Origin: Glandiceps talaboti
Lineage: Eukaryota > Hemichordata > Enteropneusta > Spengelidae
Direction: 5' to 3'
Length of the DNA: 64,000 nt
Assembly (NCBI RefSeq): GCF_964340395.1
Contig: NC_135554.1
Coordinates: 18,511,092-18,575,091, forward strand
In this document: in pieces, positions 28,001 through 43,000 of the stretch
Layout: each line of letters opens with the position of its first letter
Numbering within the stretch: the stretch's first letter is position 1
The notes under the pieces: model-generated
What the model was told of the DNA's origin: nothing
What the model saw: the letters and a program-made list of their open reading frames with translations, nothing else
Database searches by the model: none
Made by a program: the position numbers and the translations under genes

Positions 28001-31000
28001 TGTTCATGCCTTTTACATATGCAATAAATATTACACTCAAATTAATAAATGTATAAACTCAGCTTGTGGCCCTCTAACATGGCCATATGGATGAGGATTG
28101 GGGTATTTATTTTGGATTTTTAATTTACAAAACAATTTTATCATGGCTGCTTCCTACTTGAAAAATCAATTTGAAAAACATTGACTACTTGAAAATCTGC
28201 GTTTGTTACTCAATATTGCAAAACGTTAAAGAATGTGTTAAACAGTTTGTTGTTGTACGTACAATAACAAACATTTTGCACATTTATTTTGCTTTTTCAA
28301 TTTATTGAGTTACAAAAAAGGACTTGGAATATGTTGTTCCACATTGATTTTTCAATTAGGAAGCCATGATAAAAATGTTTAATAAATCCAAAATCCAAAA
28401 TAGATACCCAATCCTTATCCATATGGCCACTTTAATTGGCTCCCCATTTTCACAAAAAATTTTCTCCAGATAAGGCATTTAGTGTCAGGAAACTGTCACT
28501 CCCACACAGTTTATGTGTATAATTCTGATATCATTTGCCAAGCAATAATTTTATCAAAGTTTTGTAGATAATCAACAAACTAATCTACTTGCATGTATAT
28601 ATACTGTATGGAGGATATTGCAAATAAGATATCAATAACTGCCTACAGCATGCTTCTATTAGTGACATTCACTACAGAAGTCATTTGGATTGTCAATTGA
28701 ATTTGGTATGTGAAAGGTTCTTGTGAAATGATTGTATTCATGTGCTGCTGGGAGCCAACGACTGGAGTGCACTTCAAATGACTAATGATGTAGGAAGCAG
28801 TCGTTTTAAATAGATTTATTTACATGCATTTAGTTACTTATACTTAATGCCAGCAATCATATAAGTACATGTACAAATGTATGAAGTATATTATTGAGAT
28901 GATCCAATTTATGGTGTAAAATTTGTGAATACTGTCCGATCAAGTCAGTGCTGCCTTGAAGACATGAATGCAATTTGCTCGTATCCAGTTCTCTTGTACA
29001 TGTGTACACAGACATCTATGTGTAGTCAGGAAAAATTGATGAAGTAGAAATCAATAGAATTGTCTGTTATGGCTTTCAATTCTAGCTTCGGGCCTTTGAA
29101 GTTTCAATAATTTCAAATTCTCAAAATCCATAATACATTGTATATCGATCTTCTTTGGAAAGGCAGCAATCAAACCATATGTTTACATGTACAATATTTT
29201 TACCCACAAATGCATGTATCACGAACGTCCTTATCACTCACTATCACCATATCAGACTGAGTACCGTTTGCAGTAAAGTATGAGCTCATAAAATCAATGC
29301 AGCAGACACACAACCTCCATATGATGTGTCACTTGGTGATCTCAATTTTTACATTGCAGTAATATCTCACCATGTTATATTATACACACAACATGCCTTA
29401 TCACAGAATGATTTTGCTGGCCACATCACACAGAAATTGCCATATTATTACGCTGAGAACTTGCTATCATCACGCAATGATCTTGCTGTACATGTATCGT
29501 ATCACACAGAGATTATTACCATAAGTTTGGTGGGGAACCCCGGTAAAATGACGGGAACTCAGGTAGATTTTACCTACTTTAATACTACCCTTAACAAAAA
29601 CATTGACGCATGAACATTTTGTATACTAGTTGTAAATTAATTTGAATATTGCTTTTTATCTTTTGTTACAGTTGAAGCCACCAACACAGGAAATTCAGGT
29701 GAACTTGGCTCATTGCAGTCAAACATTGAAAAACTTCAAGATGGTTTAGATTTAGAGAAAAACAGTGAACAAGAAAAGCTGTTGAAGATACAATCAGACC
29801 TTAATGGAATTTTTGCACAGGTAAGTCTGGAAAATACAGACTGGGACTAATTGACAGGATTTGAGCTTCAGTGCACCTAAGTCTTTAAATTGAAAAATAC
29901 TTCAGATGACATTTTCATTAGTGAAGTTAAGCAAAGATTTTGATTGTGGCTGAAATCATGCATATAATATACCGTGCCATCCCATTAGCATGGATTTCAT
30001 TTATGGAGATGCCATCTAGTGATCTCTATCGATCACACATTTCGTAAGTATATTGTTTCTGTCATGTTAAATGGCTTTTATTTCAGTTTCTTCAGACATC
30101 TGTCACTACAAATTTACAAGCTTTAGATAAATAGAAAGACTTGCCTTATTTCTTTCTTTTGTACTTTAGATTGCATACCTCAATAAAACTACAAAAGGAC
30201 TGGCGGATAGTGTTGCAGCTGCCAGTGACATTATTTCAGTACCTGCCACAGTACAAACATTGCAACAGGTAAGTAAAGCTAGTTTCTTTAGTAACCATGG
30301 TAACATTCCCTACCTTCAGTCTATCCTTGAAAATGTGTACCGCATGTGTGCCTCAGGTTACTACTCACTATGGCTTTTAAAGAAAGACAGTAAAGGTGAA
30401 TACACAAAGTCATGCTGCTATTCCTGGTACTGTACATGTACCAGTAGAGCCACATGATTTATTGAAATAACTATATGATATTGCTCTGTTTGATTCTGTT
30501 ATAGTCTATTGCCAAACTTGGTAGTGACATTACAGGTATCCAAGCACAAGTAGGAAGTATTGAGGAAGGAGAGAGACAAAATGAAAAAGAGGTTGATACT
30601 GTCAAGTCAGATATTAGCAGTATACAGGTAAGCTTATTGTCATTGGGTCATAGTATATTACATGTATACAAATGATGGTGTAGCTATCTGTGGATGTCAT
30701 AACCTTCTGGCCGTTCTCGTGTCATGACCTTTGACCTGTCTTTTTTTCATGACCTTTTGACCTTTTATGTATATATCATGACCTTTTGACCTTTGTGTGT
30801 CATAACCTGCTGACCCTGCTTTGACATGCTGACTTCTGTTATGTGATGAGACCATTAGGTTTAGAAAGAACAACAACAAGAACATAAAAATGGACAGTGC
30901 ACTAAAAGAGGCAGTGGTTTATGGCAATACAGAAGTATTGTAATATGAAATGTGTAGATATTATATTACTGTACTTGGATGTCACTTTATGGGAATATGA

Positions 31001-34000
31001 GGGGTCTATGTAATGTAATAAATCATGTAATTTTATATCTTTGATTGGAAGTATTTTTATGTATGTTAGAGAGTATAATGTATAGGTATTTGAGCTGAAT
31101 CAGCAATGACGTAATTACGGTAATCTGCCATCTGGTGCCGTGCCATATTTCCATATTTACCCGTCAGCCTGAAAACAACGATAAATGAAGACAAATATCC
31201 ATACATGTATATAAATCTCGCACATATGGTAAAATGCAGATTTGCTCTCATTTTTGTAAGCCACAAATATACAACATGAAATTATGGATGTTGTAACCAA
31301 TATTGCAGACATTCATTTTCTCATACTCTCATAAAAGTGAGTACACTTACCAAGTGGTTCTATGAACTAGGTTATGAAATGTGCTTCAGCAAGTCAAAAA
31401 ATTACATTATAAACTAGAAACCGAGAATAGCATCAGAATCCATTTTTTTACACAATAAGAGGAAAGAAGTCACTAACTTTGCTTTCAAATTTACTCATGG
31501 ATGTTTGCCTTAGTACAATACATAGGACTTATTTCTTATATTCAAGGATATCAGAAGTAATGGGAATACCACCCATGACTGTATGTTGCAGTTTATGTTC
31601 TTCCCTGGTCTTTTTAGAATATGGATTCAGCCCTATCGTTTTTATAAAAACATAAATGAAATTGACCTAGATAACAACCTGTTCTACCATTTATTACATC
31701 CCACATTTCTACCATATTTTCCAGCATGAAATCTGCACTATTTTTCTTGTCGTTATTCCAGTGTTATGATATTGACATGATAGCTACACCTCAGAGTTTG
31801 TATGATGTAGGAAATACATGATTAAATGATTGAGAGTTTACACTTTTAGTTGGGAATTCTGCTTATGTCAGCACTCTATCATGGTGTGAGTAGTACCCAT
31901 AAAGTGTACTGTATGTAGTTTACATTATACATCTTTCAACATGTAAACAGTACAAACAAAACTTGTTACAAACCAAGAAAGTAAACAAATGAATTGGACA
32001 ACAATTAACACAGCATGTTAGGAGTACAGAGACTTTCATTACGTTTCATCTTTGATCAGTAACAGCCTGTTCATGAAATTCTATGTGAACTTGAGATTCA
32101 TTTATGAATGTGAGCTACGATAAAGATGCCATAAAATTGTTCTTATTATTAAACCATGTGTGCTATACATGCCTCCATACTTCCAACATGCAGTGCCAAG
32201 TATTATTTTTTATCCAATTCTTTTGTTTACTTTCCCGGGTTGTAATAAGTTCGCTTCTTACTGCTTGCATGTTTACCATTGCACAAGTGATGAGCTCATT
32301 TCCAGCTGTTACCCAGTAATATACATGATGTCACTACAGTGTGTAATGAAACATAAATAAATAAAATGAACACAACCTAAACTAATAAATCAGTTTTCAT
32401 ACTAATGTCATCTATAAATAATGTGCTGAGTTGGCAAGGCAGAATTTGTACCATGACATAACATTTGATACATTATTGTATTTGCCCAATAGATCCTAGT
32501 GGATAGGATTTTGATGAGAGAGTGTCATACTCGTTGGAGAAGGGATATGTCTAGAAAAATAAGAGTTGGCATGAAGGAAATATGTGAAATAAAAAACAGT
32601 ATATCGTGGAAAGCTTAGTTCAGCAATTCAAAACTTATACCATAAAATAATACTTACAGCTGTACCAGGTGCAACTGGAATATTTTTGAGACTTTTATTA
32701 GATATATAATGACTTAATTGTAATGTTGTACAACCTGCGCAATGATGAATTACCCGTGACTGAGCAAATATATTTGTATGGCAGTACACATACAATGTAA
32801 TGTGGTGCAATATACTCTTCCTCATACTGATTTTTGGGTCAACCCATAAAAAACCAACACCCCAAATAAATCACGATTCGATTTCATCTTTGTACTATAA
32901 TACTGCTTATTATGAAATCAACCTCTAATTGACATGCACAGTGTCTAATTATTGGTATTGTAACAATTTTCAGTAAATATATTCACGGTTGGTTGTCTGG
33001 TACAATGATAATATACCACTTACAACTAGTGTGGGTGAAATCATTATTTTTACCTGGTAGGTCTTTATAGAGCATATATAGGATTTCAGTAATAATTATT
33101 ATACAATGTACAAGCCTAGTTATTGTCTTTGAACAGAAAATATGGATTCTATGCCTTGGTCTTGCTACAACACAACAACCCCAAATCTACATCTTCACAA
33201 TTTCTGTGATGCTCAAAATAAGGGCTTTAACATTCCAAATTGCCTTTATGTTTCCCGATTTTTTTCTATAAACTATGGTAGGGGGGTATAATTATATTAT
33301 TCCCCAATGGTTGTCTTCATTCAACTGGAAAATACCCGTGACCTGAGGGTTTATTACCGGTACTACTTGTCTAGCAACTCATAGCAACAAGGCCCCTTAG
33401 GTCACTCATGTTTTTGTTGGCTGAACCAAGAAAAATATGAGGAATAGTATCAAATTTACTCGGAGAGGAAAAATAACTTTGTGTACTAAAAATGTGTGAA
33501 ATAAAACAGTTTTATGAATATTTTTCTATTTTGGAATCTGTAAGTTAGAATGTATTGGAACCTTGATTGTGTGAATAGCCTTGATAATGATTTATACATG
33601 ATTTCTAATTGATTTATAATCACAGGAACGCCTTGATAGTATAGAGTTAACCAATGTTGGTGTTGGTGATCAAAATGTTCAAGGCACAGCGAAATCTGAC
33701 GTTTTGGTAACTGCTGCTCCACAACCACCCCACACGACATCTGCACCTGAAAGTTATGTGGATGCAGAATCAAAGGTTTATAGTAACCCAGCGGTAGATA
33801 ATACAGAGGCAGTGATTGGTTTGGATGTGGGTGCTGAACTATCTTACTTACGTCAGGTAGATATTCTCTTAGACTATAAGATATGTTGTGTTGTGCAGCT
33901 CTATAAGACTTCTAAACCATACACTGAGTGGTAGCTGATAGCATGGCATGAATGTCATATCTTACAGACTAATATCTTCTGTGCTAGTCCTGTAAATGAA

Positions 34001-37000
34001 AAAGTTGCATTTTATGCTGACAAATATAGGACTTGGATGAATGTGAATACTATGTCATGGTCTGACCGTAGTTTTCAGACTCACTGTACATAGCATGGTG
34101 TAAGTTTTGTAGTTCAAAACATACATGACTCTGGGGCCTAGCACCTTAACTTGATTACTGGGAATATTAAAATAGTTTTGAAAGCCTACAAACTTTCTTG
34201 CTGGTAAGCAATATATATGTAAGTTACATGTCACCTTTATTGATTAATAATCACACACTTTACAGATGCATATTAAGTCTTTCATTCTACAAATGCCGTA
34301 GCAACAAAAGTGTTCATAGTATTTGCTACAAGTATTCCACAGAAGTGGTCACCTTCTCTCATCAAACACATTATGAGGAGCACTTACTCAGTAACTGTTC
34401 ACTCCACAAGTACATGGATGCCAGTCATTCATCACCAGTAAATATCCATTGTGCCTGTCTCAATCATTTTCTTGAAGTTTATAGTCATTCGTTAGTCTTC
34501 ACAAAGAAAGACCCTTACTGAATTTGTTGTTTGATTATGTTACAGGAACTTCAACTAGTTGGGGATGAGGTTGGAGACATAAATGACACGATGGGACAGC
34601 TGCAAAGCCAGTATACAGAGTTGTTGAGTAGAGTTGTGTTGTTAGAAACTGGAGTTGAAACCCCAACAACAACATCAAATCATACAGTTGGAATAGACAT
34701 TCAACAGATGTATGATGATTTACATCAGCTGGTAAGTTGACCTTTGACAGTTCATCTAAGTTTGAACTTCCTATTTCTTAAAGACTTTTTTAATGCTGCA
34801 TGTACATGCCTGCTACCACAAATAATAAACAACGAGATGTCTTTTTGAGACCTTTCTGCTGTTGTAATTAATAGGCCATATGATTTCACGATGATGATGC
34901 AGGCCACAATATTATAGGCCCAAAGCATAACTTCAAAAGTAGTTCTTCACCAATCATCCCTTTTGTAAATAGCGCCCTCTTGTGTCAGAATTCTCTATCA
35001 AGCTCAATATTCTCCAACAGTGTGGTGAAATGAGGTTTCTATCACTTACTTGTTAATTGTTAATTTTTGCTGTAGTAGAGAGTCAAAGCTGTTACATTTG
35101 TTGTTTGTCTAATGTCACACATGTCCAACATTTTTCAATGACGTCTAGAGAAATGAACAGTTTTCTATTACTTATTCGTCAATGCTTATTGCAAAAGTAG
35201 GGGTCAGAATAGTTAAATTTATCATTTGTATTTTAGTAATAATGTCCTGCTGTGGTCCTTTCATAGATTAGCAAAGCAGAAGAGAATATAACAAGTTCTC
35301 AAGACAGTGAGGTGGATGGTCATAACAACTTAGCAAAAATAGAAGAAAGTATTGAAAATGTGACTGCCTTGGTGACAAGTTTAAAAGCCAGGGTTGATCA
35401 GGTTTGTAAACAATAGTGCTAAGTGGTTATCTTTGATACTGTGACTTACCTCTTTATGCTACCATGACTTGGTAATATTCTGTCCTGAGAAAATGATGTA
35501 ATACTGTTGGGTATTGGGCATTACAAAAAGTGTTATCGTTACAGTGTAAAAGTATCCGTATTGTTGTAACAGTATATTTAAACAGAGTACAGCTGTCTAC
35601 TCGTGAATGATCACTGAACCCAGTTTGAGAAAGTTGTGTTAAAGTTTTCCAAAACTATCAGTTGATGTAATAAATTTGTAGTAGGATATACTGTAAAAAG
35701 AAAGTCTTACGTTAAGTCAAAATAATATATTTAGCTTGAGTCTTGAATGAGGTAGTCGAGATCTACATGTATACATGTGGGCTCATTTTCTGTGATCTCT
35801 CTCCACCTTCTAGTCAAATGAATTTCTCTAGCACAACCTTCCGGTCTTACCACCTTCAGAAATAGTTCAATGCTATTGGAACGTTGATATAAATGTGATG
35901 ATGTAATTATCTCATTCTTAGGTGACTTACTTTAAGACTGGTGGTTGAGTTTGTAGTAAACTGAACAAAGTAACCAACTACAACTGCCTGTCAGTGTGTG
36001 GTGGATTACTACTGCAATGCACTGTTTACTCATTCCAAAGAAGGAGGTTTAGCTAGATTTTCAGTAGAATTTGTCCATTTGAAAACTCAGATGGTTCACA
36101 TTATCACATGACAATTCCATGCCACCAATGCACATATCACCATCCAACTATCACTTGTTCATTCATTCATTGGCCTGAGGAAATGTCCAGAATAGGACAT
36201 CATACTTTTGCCACTCAAAACAACAGCAATGAATGAATTCAAGATGGTGGCCAGGATGCAGGGCGTCTTGCTGGCTCTGTATTTTGTATCAATTTTCAAT
36301 GGCTTCAAGATTTTGAAGGACAACATTTCGCTATATTTCAACAAAGAGGATCATCCTGACTTAGCTGGTGCTATTCTCAGCCAAAGTCATTCAACAAACA
36401 CCTTACATTTTGGAATTGTTGAAGCTAGACAGCTTACACAGCCGTTGGCCACTGCTAAACAAAATGGCCGTGGCTCCGTCATCGCAAAGAACAAACTAAG
36501 AAGGTCAGTCTACCTATTCACCATCATTCTACTGATGTCGGGGGACATTAATACAAACCCTGGACCTTGCAGTGTATGTAACCGTGTTGTAGCAAGGAAT
36601 CATCAAGCTATATTATGTGACGAATGCAACACATGGATTCATATCAAGTGCGGTCATGTATCAACTGAACTGTATAATTCATTGACAGAAATTGATAATT
36701 TCCCATGGAAATGTCCGAAATGTGATCTTTCCCCACCAGTACAACAGAATGACTCGGATACTAAGAACCAAATGGACCCAACTATAAATCTAGAGTACCC
36801 TGACCGAGTCTCTCAAAGAAAACTGAAATCCACCTGTGTTCATTGTGAGAAAAGGGTGACCAGTCGAAGCAAAGCCATCAGCTGCGACCAATGTGAGCGT
36901 TGGATTCACTGTAGATGTACTGGTTTTCTTTCACTGTCAGACTACGACAACCTTGTTGCCAACAATATAGAATTCACATATAACTGTAATAAGTGTTCTT

Positions 37001-40000
37001 ACAATGATCTCCCCTTCCCAGTAATAGAACCACTAGAAGAACATATCCAGGTTCCTGTAGACGATATATCTAACGCCCCTAGTTTCAACTTTGACTGTTT
37101 TAAACAGAAGGGTCTGCACTGCTTTCATCTCAACGCTCGTTCCTTGCTCTCTAAGATATCAGAAATTCGTGTCCTAGCAAGTAAGTCCAAGGCTCACATC
37201 ATTGGATTCAGCGAAACATGGCTAGATGACACAGTCACCGACAACGAGGTGAAGATTCCCGGGTACAACATACTTCGGCGAGATCGGGACAGGAACGGCG
37301 GTGGTGTATGCATGTACATTCGCTCCGATATTGCATTTAACCCAAGACACGAACTTTAATCTGATGACCAAGAATCCATATGGACAGAAATTCTGTTGAC
37401 AAAAACTAAACCCATTGTTTTAGGTGTTTGCTATAGACCACCAACACAAACGTCTTTTATCACTAACTTTGAAGATACTTTGTCTAGAATCAGGTCAGAT
37501 TGTGAAATTATAATTCTAGGTGATTTCAACATCTGTTCTCGTCACCCAAGGTCATCTCTGTATAGAAACTATGCCAATGTCTGTAGTTTGTTTGGGCTCA
37601 AACAACTCATTACAAATCCTACCAGAGTAACCACTAACAGTTCCACAATTCTTGATCATATTCTGTGTAACAACTCTGAAAAAATAAGTCAGTTTGGGGT
37701 CATCCCCACTGGCATAAGCGATCACTTTCTCATATACTGCACCAGGAAAATTGTCAAAGGTTCAATTAATTGCCACAAAAATGTTACAATTAGATCACTG
37801 AAAAATTATTCAAAGGAAACGCTGACTAGCCAATTAGGAAGTAAAAATTGGGACTGTGTTACCACCTGTGAGGATGTGAATGAGGCCTGGTCATTGTTTA
37901 AAGTCATGTTTACCGATGTTCTGAACGTTGTTGCACCTGTTAAAGAAGTAAGGCTGAAACAGCGTTCCGAACCGTGGATGACAGCGGAAATCCTTGAATG
38001 TATTTCAGAGAGAGATGCAGTATTACTTCAATTTAAGAAAACAAAAAACGAGGTATTTTATAAAGAATATTGCAAAATCAGAAATAGAGTACAACGGTCA
38101 ATTAAGAATGCCAAAAGTGATTATCTGTCCAATAAAATTGAGGAGCATAAAAACAACCCCCAAAAGCTATGGCAACAGTTTAAGGATTTAGGATATAACG
38201 CTAAGTCCAAAGATAAGTGTAATGTCATCCTAAATATCGATGGAGAGCAGTGTTTTGATAGCAAATCAATTGCCAACCATATCAATACGTTTTACACTAC
38301 GATATCATCGACCCTTGTAAGCAAGCTTCCTAGGGCAACAGGTGTTTATAATGTTAATTCAGACACTGTCAAAAATTATTACAATAAGAAAGGCGTTCTT
38401 CCTAATTCATTTTCATTGCAACCAGTAAGCATGGAATTTATACAGTCTGAACTTGACAAACTGAGTGTATGCAAAAGCACAGGTTTAGATGGTATTCCAG
38501 CAAGGTTTTTAAAAGACAGTTCCAACGCTATAGCGGTCCCTATCACTCATATTGTGAATCTATCTATCACCAGTGAAACTGTACCAGATGAGTTTAAATT
38601 TGCTAGGGTTAAACCTCTATTTAAAAAGAACAGTCGCTTGGAAGTCGGCAATTACAGGCCTGTCAGCATACTGAGTGTTACATCTAAGATTCTCGAAAGG
38701 GCAGTTTATGTACAACTTGAAAAATATCTTAGCGATAATAGCATGATTTATCACCTACAATCTGGCTTTAGGGGTAACTATTCCACCGATACCTGTTTAA
38801 TTCATTTGCAGGACTATATCAGATCCCAAACAGCTTCTGGAAATTACACTGGCATGCTTCTATTAGATCTTCAAAAAGCATTTGACACCGTTGACCACAT
38901 TATTTTGTGCAAAAAGCTTAACCTTATGGGTATAGAATCAGTGCAATGGTTCCAGTCTTATCTAACTGGCAGAAAACAGTTAGTTAATGTAAATGAAACG
39001 AATTCAGATATCAAGGATATTCACTGTGGTGTTCCGCAAGGAAGTATTCTAGGGCCATTATTATTTCTATGCTATGTGAATGATATGGAAATTTCCATCA
39101 AATGTAAACTCCTACTTTATGCTGATGACAGTGCCATTTTAGTGTCACATAAGGACGTGCATCACATTGCCTCGGAGTTGGGCAAAGAACTTGAATCATG
39201 TAACAAATGGCTGATTGACAATAAGCTTTCTCTCCACCTCGGGAAAACAGAACTCATTCTATTCGGCTCGAAACGCAAACTAAGTAAGGTTTCTGAATTC
39301 AAAATAACTTGTAATCAACATGATATTCATGCCAGCAAATCTGTCAAATACCTTGGGCTCGATCTTGATCAAAATCTATCAGGGCTCCAAATTGTTCAGA
39401 ATATCATTAAGAAAACCAATTCAAGGCTTAAGTTCCTTTACAGACAAGCAAATTTTCTCAACCAATACTCTCGTAAAACCCTTTGCTCTGCTCTGATCCA
39501 ATGTCACTTTGATTATTCATGTTCATCCTGGTACTCTGCTCTTACCACAACTCTCAAAAAGAAACTCCAAATTGCACAAAACAAAATAATACGGTTCATC
39601 CTTTCTATGGAGCCAAGATCACACATAGGTGCTGATCAGTTTGATGCCCTGGGTATGCTGGATGTCAAGGGTAGAGTGAGCCAGCTCCGATTCAACCATG
39701 CTTTCAAAATATACAATAACTCCAGCCCGGAGTACCTGTCCCATCAGTTTACCAAAGTATCCTCTGTTCATAACTATGGTACTAGGGGAAGTAGGTACAA
39801 TTTTCACCAGCCAATGATTAAAGGTCAGGCTGCAAATACGTTTTACGCTAATGCTATCAAGGACTGGAATAATCTACCAGTATCGATAAAACAGATATCA
39901 CAAAGGAATGTCTTCAAAAAAGCAGTCAAATCATATCTGTCCAGTACACTAAGGGACCACTAATACTGGAAACAGCGTGTTTATTCCCTATTAGCTAGTT

Positions 40001-43000
40001 TGCCTCGATAGCTTTCCTTTTCATCTGTTATTCTTTCCCATTCCATGTAGTCAAATACTTATGCTAATCCTGCCACTTTCTTGAATCACTGTACGGACCC
40101 CACTGGAAACAAGTCTTTGACTTTCGTGGGTTATCCAAGTAATTCAACAATTTGTACCAGTTTTTACTTGTATATCTGCACTGTCGATCTTGTTGTTTTA
40201 CTGAAATAAACTAAACTAAACTAAACTAAGTCCAGTATGATAGATTGTAATATCATCATTTAACTTCCTATCTGAATGATCGAGAACATTCATATAGACA
40301 TATAGTTGTCCTGATATCTTTATTCACAGCTAAACCCCAATGACCTGAATAACAATTTGTTGAATCCAAACACCACCAAAGGTCTACAGCAGATTCTTAG
40401 TAACACTGCCAACAAGATGAAAGAAGAAAATGCTGCCCAGATGAATGCTTTCCAAAGTAACATTGACAATCTATGGAATCAGTATTATCAACAATCAGGC
40501 ACAGTAGCAGCAATACAACAAGATGTGTCTCAAGTCAAATTACTTGTTGATAGTCTGGCACAAGAAGGTGAGTTGGTTGTGTCTATGTCTGTTGCCCTGT
40601 TTACTATCATTTGTTTGTACACTTCTTACCAGAAATAGACTTTTACCACCTAAACATGTCATATAAATAACTTAGTGTTATTTTTATGACTTTTTATTAT
40701 TTTTATGGCTGTGTGTTATTTTTATGACACATTTCAGTAGCAAAATTCTATTTCTGATTCTGAGAAGTACATACACAAATGCAAATAAACAATCCAAATT
40801 TTTGGAACAGTCATTTGATTCTTGGTTTGACACGATGACTTTCACTGCACATACTACACAAGCGTTACTATAGGCAGGCTAAAATATAAAGCCAACCTTC
40901 TTGTTCTATTTTGACCCGCTAACATGAGGTAAAATGTTATTGCAGATATTGAGAATCCATGGTGTAATTGTTTCATATTTGAAATGTCTAACTCGGCATA
41001 AGCAAGTAATTGATATGCAAGACTTACAAATTTTATGTGATAAGTAATGAATCAATGTAAAAAAAAAAAATAAAAAAAAATACTAAATTGTAAATATCTC
41101 CTCGTACACCTCACAGGGCATTATGTTGATATTTGTGCTGATATTTTTCTTTTTTTGCTGTAATTTTTGGGTGTTCAAAAACTAATTTTTGCATTTATTG
41201 AACCTGATGCAGTGTCATCATATACATAAAACTTTTTATATTTTAGCCTCACATATATTATCAGTAATAATTAGTAAACTGTTGTCCTCAGTAAACATTT
41301 CTAGGTTCATATTATTTGAATCTTGTCTACCAAAAAAAAATTGAGTGCAACTTTTTCAGTTCATCTACAAAAGTGTACAGCTGAAAGATAATTCAAAAAC
41401 CCACAGCCGTAGCTATTTGAAATTGTTGAACACACTGGTTGTCACATTTCACACACACTTGTTTTTGAGTTTGATTGACCCTTGTGCATGCATCTAACCA
41501 TTGTACCAAGTTTGATTGAAACCTTGAGATGGCATTACACAATAACGTTGTTTGAGATCATGAAACCTTGTAAGGTTTTTGACCTTTAGCAATAGAAAAT
41601 GGTGACAGTAATAATGACGACAACAAATTACAAGTTGTAGAATGTTTCTTTGATTTACTTTGCCATGTGAACCGAGTTTGAGAGAATATATCATACTTAT
41701 TCCTGTATAGGGCACCAAGTACGTACTGATACTCAACCAAACCCAGCAGGTGAAGACAACCCAGCCAGTGAACCTAATCAGCCCACTGATGGTGAGGTAC
41801 CCAACCCAGGTTATAACCCAGAAATATTATCACCAGAAACACAGCCAGGAAACCCATTAGACACAGTTACTAGTAAACCAGATATTGTAATAACACCAAG
41901 TATAAATGTCACTGGAGGTAAGGGACAATATTTATTTTCAGGATTGAATACATTGAATGAATGTACTATAAATATTGCATTTTGGCTCACTTTTACAGTT
42001 TATTTAGATGAAACACTGTTTGTGCGAAAATAAATCAGTTTCAATATGGAATCACTTCCAACTAGGATAATTTGACTAAAATATGTAACACAGGCAGATT
42101 TAATAATTTTAATATATATAGTGCATTTACAAAAGTATTGTGTCTGTAGTATGTACATTGTACAGTAAGTTTAAAATTATTTATCTGCCAAAATAAAGTT
42201 TGTTTTTCTGCAAAAAAAAAAAATATGTGCCAAATCAATACATTTTTCTGTGTTTTTGGAGTAGCTAGAAACCTAGTTTTGAGCCATAGTTCATAGAAAG
42301 TTGTAACAGCATTATATGGCTGATCTGTGTTTGGCTACTTACCTGGCATAGTAAATGTTAAAAATCTGTCAATATCTTATTTGTGTGACATCCATTTTAG
42401 GTTCTGAAGGCATTGACTTGGTAAATCTGAATCCACCTACACCAGAATATATCTCTTTACCAGGAATCACATCATCGGAAGGTGAGTTTTCATAGACAAT
42501 TGTGGAAATGATGAGTTTTGAACTAATAGGTCATTTTGCAAATGATGTGTGAAATGTTATTATAGTGCTTTGGACTTAGGTTAATACAGCAAATATAAAC
42601 CGACCCAACATCTTTGCTAGTGATGAAAAGGCGTTATACGTGTGTCCTATAAGACATTAATTTATTAGTATAAGCACCAGTTTGCCTCCAAGCCAATTTG
42701 ACATACCACTGAGGCACAGTAATATCATGTGACCCACCAAGATTTGGTGTTCACCTATCACTCACTCAGTTGGTGGTGACTCACAAGAGAACCCATTTTT
42801 GTCATTTTGACCCACAGCATTTTTTTTAGATTAAAGGGCGTACTGATAGGCACATGTTATAAAATCCTACACTGATACTTATGTACATGTAAATACTGAT
42901 GAAATTTAGCAAAGCAGGGAAGCTGTGTGTTGTTGATTAATGCAGTGATATGTGAGAAGATGAGAGTAATGTCATGTGATTCAGTCATAAGTATGGAGTG

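Larger units (their letters stand above)
13538..29671 (+). other. EFCAB14 intron 2 (16 kb), no gene seen
   Basis: AT-rich noncoding sequence. It contains a tRNA-derived SINE on the minus strand (19800-20285), foldback elements (20456-20570, 27015-27150, 27603-27812, 28080-28429), AATGT-type pentamers (18557-18715), GT and CA repeats, and poly-C tracts near 18843 and 22808. The 242-codon open frame at 24753-25481 spans a GT microsatellite and has no coding character. Confidence 0.6.
36208..40229 (+). mobile_element. CR1/L2-like non-LTR retrotransposon in EFCAB14 intron 8
   Basis: One frame runs from 36208 to 39963 (1251 codons) with a single TAA at 37357-37359. Past the stop codon it is followed by about 240 bp of 3'UTR, an AATAAA at about 40205 and a short AAACT tandem tail (about 40206-40229). 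A microsatellite tail instead of poly(A) is typical of CR1/L2-type elements. It lies in the same orientation as the host gene. The 5' end is not resolved; it may lie a few hundred bases before 36208. Near-complete reading frames indicate a young insertion. Confidence 0.85.

Noticed and set aside
29326-29613. 95-codon frame just before exon 3
   Set aside because: It contains local duplicated noncoding sequence and no matching splice sites or domain; exon 3 has its own clear acceptor 60 bp later.
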